From positions 1 to 41,746 of the forward strand of contig JAGFJK010000451.1 in NCBI GenBank assembly GCA_024102795.1: a DNA stretch of 41,746 nucleotides, written 5' to 3'. The notes below the pieces were generated by a model. It was not told where the DNA came from. It made no database searches and saw nothing but the letters and a program-made list of their open reading frames with translations. The translations under genes were made by a program, and so were the position numbers. The stretch's first letter is position 1. Each line of letters begins with the position of its first letter. The stretch is from Pirellulaceae bacterium (lineage in GTDB: Bacteria > Planctomycetota > Planctomycetia > Pirellulales > Pirellulaceae). Positions 1 to 9,749 of this stretch are shown here, piece by piece.

Positions 1-342
1 CAGCACGGCGATCTGGTCGGCGGTCAACGGATCGCCTTCGGGCGGCATGCGTTCGATATCGTCCGCCCCCTCGACGGCCCGCAGCAGAAGGCTCTCCTCC
101 GGCTTGCCCGCGACTACCACCGGGCCGCTGTCGCCGCCCGCGCGGATCCCGCCGCCGCTGTCCAGCCGCAATCCGGCCTCCTGCCGCTCGGCTCCGTGGC
201 ACCTGGTGCACCGCTGCAGAATCGGCGCGACGTCGCGCGAAAACTCCACCAGCGGCGGTTCGGCGGCGCCAGTGGCGGCCAGCGGCAGCAGGCTGCAGGC
301 CAGCGCGACAAATCCGGTGGCGAGGCGGCGTGGAGAGGACAT
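1..342 (-). CDS. Planctomycete cytochrome c (PSCyt1) protein, 3' end outside window
   Basis: This is the first 114 codons of a secreted haem protein that runs off the left edge. It starts at an ATG at 342 and has no stop in the window. Residues 1 to about 27 form a Sec signal peptide (MSSPRRL followed by a hydrophobic run ending ATGAAE). The mature part opens with VEFSRDVAPILQRCTRCHG, whose C45-x-x-C48-H49 is a covalent haem site. A GGDSGPVVVAGKPEESLLLR stretch and an RMPPEGDPLT stretch follow; both are hallmarks of the PSCyt1 domain. In planctomycetes this domain usually heads proteins of about 800 to 1,100 residues with DUF1549 and DUF1553, but those would lie outside this window. It follows the permease on the same strand after 66 bases and could be in the same transcript. 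The biochemical role of this family is not established. Confidence 0.85.
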   Translation of the reverse strand, partial: MSSPRRLATGFVALACSLLPLAATGAAEPPLVEFSRDVAPILQRCTRCHGAERQEAGLRLDSGGGIRAGGDSGPVVVAGKPEESLLLRAVEGADDIERMPPEGDPLTADQIAVL

Positions 343-408
343 GAATGAACCGGGACCTGGGGGGAAACTGCCTGGCGTCCGCGGGGCGGAGGAACACGGC
401 GGGCCGCT

Positions 409-1911
409 TCAGTCAGGATACTCGAAACGCCGGGGCGGCTCCAAGCGGGCCGTCATCCGGCGATAGAGCCAGAACGCGGGGATGCCCAGGGCGATCAGCG
501 CCAGGCCCGTGAGGGACTCCAGCGGCTTGCTGTGGTAGATCTGCAGCATGAACCAGACGTACGATGCCAGGAAGGCGACCGGCACGACGGGATAGCCCCA
601 GGTGCGATAGGGACGCTCGGCGCGGGGCAGCTTGAACCGCAACACAATCACGGCCAGGACCGCCAGCATGTAGAAGATGCTGGCCGAAAAGATCACGAAA
701 TTCGTCAGCAGCTCGAACATCGAATCGCCCTGCAGACTGACCACGATCTTCCGCGGCAGCTCGCCGGGCACCGAGCTGGCCGCCAGCGAACGCACGCCCA
801 GCTTGGCGACCGCCACGGCCAGCACCAGCAGGCTGCTCATCAACGACGTGCAGGCGATGGCCACGGCCGGAGTGCGGTAGGTCGCGTGCACTCGGCCCAG
901 GTCGCGGAAGAACGTGCCGTCGCGGCCCATGGCAAAGGTGATCCGCGGCGATTGCAACAGGTTGGTGTTGATCGCACCGAACGTGCTGCACATGATCACC
1001 AGCGACATGGCGGACTGACCGGCGGGACCGCAGAGTTGCCGCAGCATTTTCTCGGCCGCGTGGTTGCCAGCCTCCTGCATCTGGCTCATCGTCAACACGC
1101 CGTGGTAGGCAAAGTTGGCCGCCACGTACAACAGGATCAGGATGCCGATGCCCAGGAACAGCGACAGCGGTATGTTCCGTTGCGGATGCTGGATCTCCTC
1201 GGTCAGCGGCGTGACGCCGTGCCAGCCGTTGTAAGCCCACATCACGGCCAGCAGCACGGCGCCCACTTGCATGGCCAGCGTCGGCTGGCGGGGCGGTGCC
1301 GTCGTGGCGAAGTTCGCCAGGTCGACGCTGTCGGCCAGCGGCAGCAGCAGCCAGGGGATCAGCGCCACCAGGGCCAGGAACAGCACCTTGACGGCCGTCG
1401 TCACCAGTTGCACGCGGCCGCCCCAGAGGACGCCGACGATGTTGATCCAGGCCATGGCGGTAATCAACGCCACGGCCACCAGCAAGTCGCGGAGCACGGC
1501 GTCGGACCAGCCCAGCATGACGTTCCACGAGCCGACGAAGGCCACGGCCAGCGCGCCGATCGATGCCGGGCGAGCGAACAGGAACTCGCTCCAGCCGAAC
1601 AGAAAGGCCACCAGGCGACCGTAGGCCTCGCGCAGGTAAACATACATCCCGCCCGCGTGCGGCAACATCGTGGCCAGTTCCGCGAAGCACAGCGCTCCCA
1701 GGATGCACAGCAACCCGCCCAGGCACCAGACGGCGATGATCAGCGGAAAAGAACCGCTTTCGAGGGCGATGTTGCCCGGCTTGAGGAAGATGCCGGAACC
1801 GATCACGTTGCCGACCACCACGGCCAGGGCCGTCAGCGGTCCGAGCGCTCGTCGCAGGCCGGGCGATTCACCTGGCAACTCCGCGCCGCCTGGCCCAGTC
1901 GGTTCGCTCAT
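409..1911 (-). CDS. APC-family amino acid permease
   Basis: A 500-residue polytopic inner-membrane protein of the amino acid-polyamine-organocation superfamily. The first helix carries the signature GNVIGSGIFLKPGNIA (the G-S-G-I-F unwound substrate-binding segment), and about twelve hydrophobic segments follow, as is normal for the family. A later motif NIPLSLFLGIGILILLYVA and the overall layout resemble the LAT/SLC7-like branch, which moves neutral amino acids. I chose the ATG at 1911 because GAAGG lies at a suitable distance upstream; a GTG at 1932 would add seven residues. The gene begins 42 bases after the stop of the amidohydrolase at 1954-3621, so both are likely on one mRNA. Context suggests uptake of the amino acid released by that enzyme, or of its substrate. 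The substrate cannot be read from sequence. Confidence 0.9.
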   Translation of the reverse strand: MSEPTGPGGAELPGESPGLRRALGPLTALAVVVGNVIGSGIFLKPGNIALESGSFPLIIAVWCLGGLLCILGALCFAELATMLPHAGGMYVYLREAYGRLVAFLFGWSEFLFARPASIGALAVAFVGSWNVMLGWSDAVLRDLLVAVALITAMAWINIVGVLWGGRVQLVTTAVKVLFLALVALIPWLLLPLADSVDLANFATTAPPRQPTLAMQVGAVLLAVMWAYNGWHGVTPLTEEIQHPQRNIPLSLFLGIGILILLYVAANFAYHGVLTMSQMQEAGNHAAEKMLRQLCGPAGQSAMSLVIMCSTFGAINTNLLQSPRITFAMGRDGTFFRDLGRVHATYRTPAVAIACTSLMSSLLVLAVAVAKLGVRSLAASSVPGELPRKIVVSLQGDSMFELLTNFVIFSASIFYMLAVLAVIVLRFKLPRAERPYRTWGYPVVPVAFLASYVWFMLQIYHSKPLESLTGLALIALGIPAFWLYRRMTARLEPPRRFEYPD

Positions 1912-1953
1912 CGGGATGACCTTCAATTGCACGACGGGCCGCCGTGCTGGATT

Positions 1954-3621
1954 CTACTTGCGCAGCGCTCGTCCGGGCCGGGCGCCCGTGTGGCGGCCGT
2001 CGTCCAGCACCAACTGGCCGTTCACTACCACGTAACGGATCCCCTCGTTGTACTGAAACGGTTCGGTGTACGTGGCCTTGTCCCGCACCTCGCGCGGGTC
2101 GAACAGGGTCAGGTCGGCCAGCATACCCGGCAGCAGCAGCCCGCGATCGCGCAGACCGATCTTGGATGCGTTCAGCCAGGTCATTTTGCGGATCGCATCC
2201 TCCCACGTCAGCAGTCCGTTGTCGCGGACGTAGACGCCGAGCACGCGGGGGAACGTGCCGAAGTTGCGGGGATGCGGGTTGCCGCGACGCAGCGGCCCGT
2301 CGATCGCGTACGCCGAACCGTCGGAGCCGACCGAGCACCAGGGTTGGCGCAGCGCCAGGTTCATGTCCTCCTCGGAATGGTGAGCGTACACGGCGCTGAT
2401 CGAGCCCTCGGCGGCGATCAGCATGTCGAACAGCTCGTCCAGCGCGTCCTTGGCCTGCCCGGGCCCGGCGCCGCGCAGGGCCAACACGCGGTCCATCGTC
2501 AGACCCTGTTGCGGGTGGTTGCCGCTGATCAGAATGCGGCTCCAGTCGCTGCCGACCGCCGTCAGGTGGTTGTACCAGCCGGGAAGCCCTTGCTGGATGT
2601 CCCGCTTCAGCTTGGGCCGCTGGGCCGGATCCCGCAGGCGTTCGAGCAGACTGGCCTTGCCTCCTTCGTGAGCCCAGGGAGGGATGATGCTGACCAGGTT
2701 GTTGTTGCCGCGCGTGTAGGGATAGACATTGGTCTGCACGTCGTGGCCGTCGCGACGAGCTTGCTCGATCAGGCCAATCACTTCGTCCATGCGCCCCCAG
2801 AGACGCTGGTCGGCGATTTTCAAATGGATGATGTCCACGGGCACTCCGGCCCGCTGGCCGATTTCAATCGCTTCGCGGACGCTGTCCAGCACGCCGTCTC
2901 CCTCGTTGCGGATGTGCGTCGAATAGATGCCGCCGTACGGCGCGACGACCCGGCACAGGGCGACGATGTCGTCGGTGGTGGCGAGCGAACCGGGGGGCAT
3001 CATCACCTGGCTGGACAGGCCCCGAGCGCCGTCGTCCATCGCCTCGGCAACCAGCCGCTGCATGGCCTGCAACTGTTCGGGCGTGGGTCGGTCGAACGAG
3101 GAGCCCAGGACGCATTCCCAGACGGTGCCCAGGCCGACGTACGAGGCCACGTTGACCGACGTGCCGCCGCGTTCCAACGCGTCGAAGTATTCGCTCAGCC
3201 GAGTCCAGCGCACCGCTTGCCCGGCGACCAGCGCTTGCCGCGGCTGGAGCTGGCCTTGGGCCGGCGCGGCGGAACTGCCTTCGCCCAGCACTTCGGTGGT
3301 CACGCCTTGCCGGATCTTGCTTTGAGCGTCGCCGTCTTCCAGCAGGAGGAAGTCCGAGTGCGAGTGGATGTCGATAAAGCCGGGGGCCACCAGCAGGCCG
3401 GTGGCGTCGATCTCGCGCCGCCCGCGGCCGGCCAGCTTGCCGATCCGCACGATCCGGTCGCCCTGGACGGCCAGATCGGCGTGGTACGCCGGGTTGCCGG
3501 TTCCATCGAGCAGCCGGCCGCCGCGAATCAGCAGGTCCCAGGTTTCATCGCCCCGGGCCGTGGTCCCCGAGCCGCTGGCCAGCAGCAAGCCGATCAGTAC
3601 CAGCCAGAATGATTGTCGCAT
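1954..3621 (-). CDS. N-acyl-D-amino-acid deacylase-like amidohydrolase, exported
   Basis: A 555-residue member of the metal-dependent amidohydrolase superfamily, closest in layout to D-aminoacylase and N-acyl-D-amino-acid deacylases, which release D-amino acids from N-acyl forms. The start at 3621 is set by GGAG eight bases upstream and by the signal peptide that follows it (MRQSFWLVLIGLLLASGSG); a longer reading frame upstream to 3756 has no such support. An N-terminal beta domain (DLLIRGGRLLDGTGNPAY) precedes the barrel. The metal site PGFIDIHSHSD has H86 and H88. Further along are YSTHIRNEGD, VDIIHLK and SVGSDGSAYAID. Where classical D-aminoacylase has a metal-binding Cys in an NCGFS-like loop, this protein has GEGSSAAP, a variant I believe is common in planctomycetal homologues. 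The APC permease lies directly downstream. Export implies action on external or periplasmic substrates. Confidence 0.85.
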   Translation of the reverse strand: MRQSFWLVLIGLLLASGSGTTARGDETWDLLIRGGRLLDGTGNPAYHADLAVQGDRIVRIGKLAGRGRREIDATGLLVAPGFIDIHSHSDFLLLEDGDAQSKIRQGVTTEVLGEGSSAAPAQGQLQPRQALVAGQAVRWTRLSEYFDALERGGTSVNVASYVGLGTVWECVLGSSFDRPTPEQLQAMQRLVAEAMDDGARGLSSQVMMPPGSLATTDDIVALCRVVAPYGGIYSTHIRNEGDGVLDSVREAIEIGQRAGVPVDIIHLKIADQRLWGRMDEVIGLIEQARRDGHDVQTNVYPYTRGNNNLVSIIPPWAHEGGKASLLERLRDPAQRPKLKRDIQQGLPGWYNHLTAVGSDWSRILISGNHPQQGLTMDRVLALRGAGPGQAKDALDELFDMLIAAEGSISAVYAHHSEEDMNLALRQPWCSVGSDGSAYAIDGPLRRGNPHPRNFGTFPRVLGVYVRDNGLLTWEDAIRKMTWLNASKIGLRDRGLLLPGMLADLTLFDPREVRDKATYTEPFQYNEGIRYVVVNGQLVLDDGRHTGARPGRALRK

Positions 3622-3799
3622 GAGGAACTCCAGTTGGGACTCGCGGCCATTCGCATGGTTGCGCTTCGTGATATGCATGGAACCGCACTCGCGCTGTGAC
3701 GTTGCCCACCCTTTGTCTCGGAACCGCAAGTATATGGGGTACTCACGCAACCACAATCGTTCGGGCGATCAGACTGGCGACGAGGTAACAAACCAGGTT

Positions 3800-4813
<1,014 letters not shown>

Positions 4814-4820
4814 GATTGAT

Positions 4821-4827
4821 TCCTCCC
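4821..4827 (-). promoter_or_regulatory. Shine-Dalgarno site for the PIG-L gene (GTG start)
   Basis: On the minus strand this reads GGGAGGA, seven bases before GTG at 4813. It is among the strongest ribosome-binding matches in the window and decides the start over upstream in-frame codons. Confidence 0.75.
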
Positions 4828-5018
4828 TCGGTGAAGCCGCCGGGAAACATGGGGTCCGCAGTGGAGGACCTGGTCGGCCGCCAGGCGGCCGCGGTCCGCG
4901 TCCGCAAGTGTACGGCAAGCAAATCGGCGGTTCCAGCACTCCCGCAACGGTTCTCAAGTCGCTATAACCGAAACCAAGACACCGCATGGCGGCACGGTTG
5001 CCCGGGAGAACACTGGCG

Positions 5019-5951
5019 ATGAAGCGATTCAAGAGCATTCTGGTTTCGGTCGATGCGCTGCAGAACGAGCATCCCGCGCTGCGCTGGGCCGAGACGCTGG
5101 CCGAACACAACCAGGCGGCGCTCAAGATAGTGGATGTCGTACCCGAGGTCGCCTGGCCTTGGCGGCTGGCCACGCACGACTACGAGCACGTGCAGGAGCT
5201 GCTCGTCAAGGAAAAGGCCGAAACGCTCGCTGTGCTGGCCGAACCGCTGCTGGCCAAGGGTCTGCGAGTCAGCACCAAGGTACTGCAGGGCCGCACGTCG
5301 GCGGAGATCATCCGCGAGGTGCTGCGCGACCATCACGACCTGGTGGTGCGGATGCCCAAGGGCCGGTTGAGCCGGCGGACGGGCTATTTTGGCAGCTCCA
5401 CGATCCGCCTGCTGCGCGAATGCCCCTGCGATGTCTGGGTGGTTCAGAGTGGCCAGCCGCGTTTCAACCGCGTGTTGGCCACGGTCGATCCCGCGCCGCG
5501 CGACGACGAGCACGCGGGGCTCAACCGATCGATCATGGAATTGACCTTGTCGATCTGCCAGCGCGAGCAGGGCGAGCCGCTGGTGGTCCACGTGTGGAAC
5601 ATCTACGGCGAGAGTATTTTCAAGAGCCGGATGCGGGAGGACGAGTTCCAGGAGCTGGAGGAAGCGGCTCGGATGTCCGTCGAAGAATCGTTTGGCGAAT
5701 TCCTGCAGCCGTACGGGATTGCCTGGCCGTCGGACCAGGCCCTGTTGCTCAAGGGCGACCCAGGGGTGGTGATACCGCAAGTGGTTCAGCAATTCGGCGT
5801 GGACCTGGTGGTGATGGGGACTGTGGGTCGGCGGGGAGTGCCGGGTCTGGTGATGGGCAACACGGCGGAGATGATCCTGCAGCAGATCGAGTGCGGCGTG
5901 CTGGCCGTCAAGCTGGACAACTTCGTGCCGCCTCATCCGCCGGCCGCCTGA
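5019..5951 (+). CDS. Tandem-domain universal stress protein (UspA family)
   Basis: A 310-residue cytoplasmic protein with two Usp domains (about 1-145 and 150-305), the arrangement seen in UspE-type proteins. Domain 1 starts MKRFKSILVSVDALQ and ends with RMPKGRLSRRTGYFGSS and CPCDVWVVQ. Domain 2 carries VVMGTVGRRGVPGLVMGNTAE, which fits the G-2x-G-9x-G-(S/T) ATP-binding motif of the ATP-binding subclass. I chose the ATG at 5019 because it begins the conserved first strand; an in-frame ATG at 4986 would add eleven unconserved residues. The next gene, 69 bases on, is a Pat-like acyl-CoA ligase/acetyltransferase. In mycobacteria a GNAT protein acetyltransferase is known to acetylate a universal stress protein, so the pair may be enzyme and substrate; that is inference. 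Confidence 0.9.
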   Translation: MKRFKSILVSVDALQNEHPALRWAETLAEHNQAALKIVDVVPEVAWPWRLATHDYEHVQELLVKEKAETLAVLAEPLLAKGLRVSTKVLQGRTSAEIIREVLRDHHDLVVRMPKGRLSRRTGYFGSSTIRLLRECPCDVWVVQSGQPRFNRVLATVDPAPRDDEHAGLNRSIMELTLSICQREQGEPLVVHVWNIYGESIFKSRMREDEFQELEEAARMSVEESFGEFLQPYGIAWPSDQALLLKGDPGVVIPQVVQQFGVDLVVMGTVGRRGVPGLVMGNTAEMILQQIECGVLAVKLDNFVPPHPPAA

Positions 5952-6020
5952 AGCGGCAGCACGCGGAGTCCACGGCACCCTGAATCGGCGACGGCGTGTT
6001 CGCGCCCAGCGAAGAAGCTT

Positions 6021-8705
6021 ATGACGATCCGCAGCCTGGACAAGGTGTTTCATCCTCAGCGGGTGGCGGTGGTCGGCGCGAGCGCTCAGCCGGGCAAGGT
6101 GGGGCACACGGTGCTGCGAAACCTGGTCGCGGGCGGCTATGGCGGCGAAATCTACCCGGTGAATCCGCGGCACCAGTCGCTGGATGGCCGCCCGGCGTTT
6201 GCCGGGTTGGACCGGTTGCCGGAGGTGCCGGACCTGGCGGTGATCTGCACGCCGGCCCACACGGTGCCGGAACTGATCGCGCAGTGCGGCGAAGCGGGTG
6301 TGGCGGCGGCGGTGATCATTTCGGCCGGCTTTCGCGAGAGCGGGTCGGAGGGTGAGCTGCGGGAGCAGGAGCTGGCGCGCCAGGCCGCTCGTTTTCCCGG
6401 CCTGCGGATCGTCGGCCCGAACTGCCTGGGGATCATTGCTCCACCCTCGAAACTGAACGCCAGCTTCGCCTGCGGGATGCCGGAGCAGGGCCGCGTGGCA
6501 TTCATTTCGCAGTCCGGCGCCCTGTGCACGTCGGTACTCGACTGGGCGCTGTCCGAGCACGTCGGCTTCTCGTACTTCGTCTCGTTGGGCAACATGCTCG
6601 ACGTGGCGCTGGGCGACTTGCTGGACTACTTTGCCTTGGATGGGCGAACGGACGCCGTGATTCTGTACATCGAGTCGTTGAATGAGGCCCGCGAGTTCAT
6701 GTCGGCCGCTCGGGCCTTTGCCCGCACGAAACCGATCATCGCCTACAAGGCGGGCCGCTTCGCCGAATCAGCCCAGGCCGCCGCGTCGCATACCGGGGCC
6801 CTGGCCGGCGTGGACAGCGTGTACGAGGCGGCGTTCGCGCGGGCGGGCATCGAGCGGGTGTTCGCCGTGGAGGACATGTTCGACTGTGCCGAACTGCTGG
6901 CACGGCCGAAACACCCGCGTGGTCCCCGCCTGGCGATCATCACCAACGCCGGGGGCCCCGGCGTGATGGCCACCGACGCGCTGCTGGAAAGGCAAGGCGT
7001 GCTGGCTCGTCTGAGCGACCAGTCGCTCGCGCAGCTCGAACAACTGCTGCCGCCCGCCTGGTCGCACGGCAACCCGATCGACGTGCTGGGCGACGCGCGG
7101 CCCGAACGGGTCGCCGCCGCTCTGCGGATCGCCCTGGAGGACCCGCAGGTCGACGCGGCCCTGGTCGTGCTCACGCCCCAGGCCATGACCGACCCGACCA
7201 CGACGGCCGCCGAAGTCGTGCAGGTTGCCGCGAGGTCGTCCAAGCCGGTGATCACCTCCTGGATGGGCGGCCAGTCGATGAGCGACGGCGTGCGGCGGCT
7301 CAACGAGGCCGGGATTCCCACGTACGCGGCGCCGGAGTCGGCCGTGCGGGCCTTCATGCACCTGGTGTCGTACGCCCGCAACCGCCAGTTGCTGTACGAG
7401 ACTCCGCGCGATCTGCCGGTCGAGTTTCCGCTGGACCGCAACAAGTTGCGGGCTGTCTTCGATACGATCCTCAGCGAAGGCCACGACATCCTGACCGAGA
7501 GCACTTCGAAGGCCTTGCTGGAAGCCTACGAGATTCCGGTCAGCAAGCCGTACGTGGCCTGGTCGGACGAGGACGCCGTGAAACTGGGTCGGCGGATCGG
7601 CTATCCCGTGGTGATGAAGATCCTCTCGCCGCTCATCTCGCACAAGACCGACGTGGGCGGCGTGGCGCTCGACCTGGCTTCGGACGACGATGTGCGCGCG
7701 GCCTACGCGCGGATGATCGAGGCGGCTGCCCGGCACCGGCCGGACGCGGCCATTCGCAGCGTCACGATCCAACGGATGGTGGCCCACCCCACCGCGCTGG
7801 AGATGATCGTGGGCGCCAAACGCGATCCGGTGTTCGGCATGGTGCTGCTGGTCGGCACGGGAGGGGTCGCGGCCGAGGTGTATCACGACCGGGCGCTGGA
7901 ACTGCCGCCGCTGAACGAACGGCTGGCGCGCCGCATGCTTGAGTCGCTTCGCTGCTGGCCCTTGCTGCAAGGCTATCGCGGCCGGCCCGCGATGCCCGTC
8001 GACCGGTTGATCGAGATCCTGATCCGCCTGTCGTACCTGGTGGCCGATTATCCGGAGATTCAGGAGCTGGACGTCAACCCGCTGCTGGTCACTCCCGATC
8101 GTATCACGGCGCTCGACGCGCGGATCATCCTGGATCGGGCCTCGCTGCTGAGCCCGGCCCGTCCCTATTCGCACCTGGCGATCCGGCCGTATCCCGAGGA
8201 GTACATCCGGCCGGCTCGGCTCCGCGACCGGACGCCCGTCCTGCTGCGGCCGATCAAGCCGGAAGACGAACCGATGTGGCACGAACTGCTGGCCAGTTGC
8301 TCGCGGCAGTCGCTCTGGCTGCGGTTCCGCTACCTGTTCCAAGCGACGACCCATGAGATGGCCACGCGGTTCTGCTTTATCGACTACGATCGCGAGATTG
8401 CGATCGTGGCCGAGATGGAAGATCAGGAGCGGAGGAGGTTGTGCGGCGTGGGGCGGCTGGTGGCCGACGTGGATCACCAGGAGGCCGAGTACGCCGTGCT
8501 GGTCGGCGATGCGTTCCAGGGTCGAGGCCTGGGTTCGCTGCTGACCGATTACTGCCTGGAGATCTGTCGCAGTTGGGGGATCCGGCAAGTGGTGGCGGAG
8601 GTGGCCCCGGAGAACAAGCGGATGCTGGATATCTTTCTCAGCCGCGGGTTCCAGGCCGATTACTCGCTGGCGCCCGACGTGGTGCTGGTCCGCCGGGAGC
8701 TGTAG
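6021..8705 (+). CDS. ADP-forming acyl-CoA synthetase / GNAT fusion (Pat-like)
   Basis: An 894-residue cytoplasmic protein with the domain order of the protein lysine acetyltransferases Pat/PatZ: CoA-binding Rossmann domain (about 8-135; VAVVGASAQPGKVGHTV), succinyl-CoA-ligase-like domain (150-460), ATP-grasp domain (about 480-700; GYPVVMKILSPLISHKTDVGG) and GNAT acetyltransferase (about 725-894; VLVGDAFQGRGLGSLL, the acetyl-CoA loop). In ADP-forming acetyl-CoA synthetases a His of the ligase domain is phosphorylated; here AASHTGALAG keeps it as H257. As I recall, enterobacterial Pat lacks this His, so this copy may make acyl-CoA or acetylate proteins, or both. The start at 6021 has only a weak purine-rich site (GAAGAAG). 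It follows the stress protein and converges on the Mrr-like gene with nine bases between the stops. Confidence 0.9.
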   Translation: MTIRSLDKVFHPQRVAVVGASAQPGKVGHTVLRNLVAGGYGGEIYPVNPRHQSLDGRPAFAGLDRLPEVPDLAVICTPAHTVPELIAQCGEAGVAAAVIISAGFRESGSEGELREQELARQAARFPGLRIVGPNCLGIIAPPSKLNASFACGMPEQGRVAFISQSGALCTSVLDWALSEHVGFSYFVSLGNMLDVALGDLLDYFALDGRTDAVILYIESLNEAREFMSAARAFARTKPIIAYKAGRFAESAQAAASHTGALAGVDSVYEAAFARAGIERVFAVEDMFDCAELLARPKHPRGPRLAIITNAGGPGVMATDALLERQGVLARLSDQSLAQLEQLLPPAWSHGNPIDVLGDARPERVAAALRIALEDPQVDAALVVLTPQAMTDPTTTAAEVVQVAARSSKPVITSWMGGQSMSDGVRRLNEAGIPTYAAPESAVRAFMHLVSYARNRQLLYETPRDLPVEFPLDRNKLRAVFDTILSEGHDILTESTSKALLEAYEIPVSKPYVAWSDEDAVKLGRRIGYPVVMKILSPLISHKTDVGGVALDLASDDDVRAAYARMIEAAARHRPDAAIRSVTIQRMVAHPTALEMIVGAKRDPVFGMVLLVGTGGVAAEVYHDRALELPPLNERLARRMLESLRCWPLLQGYRGRPAMPVDRLIEILIRLSYLVADYPEIQELDVNPLLVTPDRITALDARIILDRASLLSPARPYSHLAIRPYPEEYIRPARLRDRTPVLLRPIKPEDEPMWHELLASCSRQSLWLRFRYLFQATTHEMATRFCFIDYDREIAIVAEMEDQERRRLCGVGRLVADVDHQEAEYAVLVGDAFQGRGLGSLLTDYCLEICRSWGIRQVVAEVAPENKRMLDIFLSRGFQADYSLAPDVVLVRREL

Positions 8706-8714
8706 AGCCCGCCG

Positions 8715-9704
8715 CTACTTCCAATCCCCGCGAACGAGCGCCGGCAACTGCGCGGCCGGGATCAGGCGGCAGGACATACCGGCGGCTCGGCGCGCCGCGG
8801 GACTGAACCGCCCGCGGGTGATCACGCACGCTTGCCGGCAGTCGTGTTGCCTGGCCAGGTCTTGAACCCGCTGGACGGCCGCGGGCCCCACCTCATCCGC
8901 ACCGCCCAGCGCCAGCACTGCCAGGCGGAGGTCGCCGAGCGTGGCGAGCAGACCGAGACCGCCGGAGTGCGCGGCGTCCTGTTCCGGCCGCTCGGTTGGC
9001 TCGCCGGCCGGCGCGACGATTTCGATGCGATAGCCCGCGGTCCGCAAGACTTCGACCACGAAATCTCCGAAGTCGGCGCCGCGCAAGGAGCGCCAATCGG
9101 TTGCCAGCAGTTTCTGCCGGCGGCTGCGCAGCGCGGCGGCGTAGCGCCGGTACGTCTCCTCGACGTGACTGAGCTGTTCGAAGTCCCGCTGCGACTCGGC
9201 CTGAGCCTGCCGCAGTTGCTCGCTGATGTCGGCCAGGCACAACGACTCGCGGCGAAACTGGTCGCGGCAGCGAGCCGCCCAGACAATCAACTCGGAATCG
9301 CGCGGGTAATAGACCGCGGCAAGCGCGGCCAGCATCCCCAGCAGCAGGCCGCAGCCGCCCGCGGTGATCAGCACTCGAGGCTCCAGCGTCACCGCGCCCG
9401 TCAACACGATGGCCGCAGCGGTGGCCAGGGCCAGCATGAACAGGCTGGTGCCGGATCGCTGCAGCGGCCCGTTCTCGGCCCACGCGCGAAACCGCTCCCA
9501 GCGGGCCAGGGCGAACAGTTTGGACTGCAGGCGGATCTCGGCCTTCTGATGGCGGCGGACCAGCCAGCGGATTTCGCGGACCGTGCGGCGCGACCGCTGG
9601 TGCTGTTGCTCGGCTTCCGCCAGCCGAACCTGCCAGCCCCGCACCTCGGCCGCATCGATCTGGTTGGCCAGTTCCCGACTCGGCTGCTCCCCTGCGTGTT
9701 CCAT
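8715..9704 (-). CDS. Membrane-anchored Mrr-like restriction-endonuclease-fold protein, likely inactive
   Basis: About 329 residues. The N-terminal third is charged and helical (probable coiled coil), then come two membrane segments (SLFMLALATAAAIVLTGAV and VLITAGGCGLLLGMLAALAA), a second helical stretch, and a C-terminal domain resembling Mrr_cat (DFGDFVVEVLRTAGYRIEIV ... ACVITRGRFSPAARRAAG). Active Mrr-type nucleases carry G-x-D followed by Q-x-K; at the matching places I read GLGLLA and LAVLAL, so both catalytic Asp and Lys appear lost. The start is uncertain: ATG at 9704 or TTG at 9740; neither has a good ribosome-binding site. The gene begins about 45 bases after the TauE stop and is probably co-transcribed. 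No methylase or specificity gene lies nearby, so it is not a restriction system. Perhaps a membrane scaffold or DNA-binding protein. Confidence 0.65.
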   Translation of the reverse strand: MEHAGEQPSRELANQIDAAEVRGWQVRLAEAEQQHQRSRRTVREIRWLVRRHQKAEIRLQSKLFALARWERFRAWAENGPLQRSGTSLFMLALATAAAIVLTGAVTLEPRVLITAGGCGLLLGMLAALAAVYYPRDSELIVWAARCRDQFRRESLCLADISEQLRQAQAESQRDFEQLSHVEETYRRYAAALRSRRQKLLATDWRSLRGADFGDFVVEVLRTAGYRIEIVAPAGEPTERPEQDAAHSGGLGLLATLGDLRLAVLALGGADEVGPAAVQRVQDLARQHDCRQACVITRGRFSPAARRAAGMSCRLIPAAQLPALVRGDWK

Positions 9705-9749
9705 CTGCGACAATTTATCTTCAGCGCGCGGAAGCCGCAATTCAGCCTG

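Noticed and set aside
532-3612. 1,026-residue open frame on the plus strand across the permease and amidohydrolase genes
   Set aside because: It is antisense to two well-supported genes, is rich in His, Gln and Arg with no hydrophobic core or known motif, and is the usual by-product of high GC at third positions.
8715-9704. Restriction or defence system around the Mrr-like gene
   Set aside because: The catalytic residues are absent, neighbours are transporters, and there is no methyltransferase, helicase or ATPase of a known defence system.
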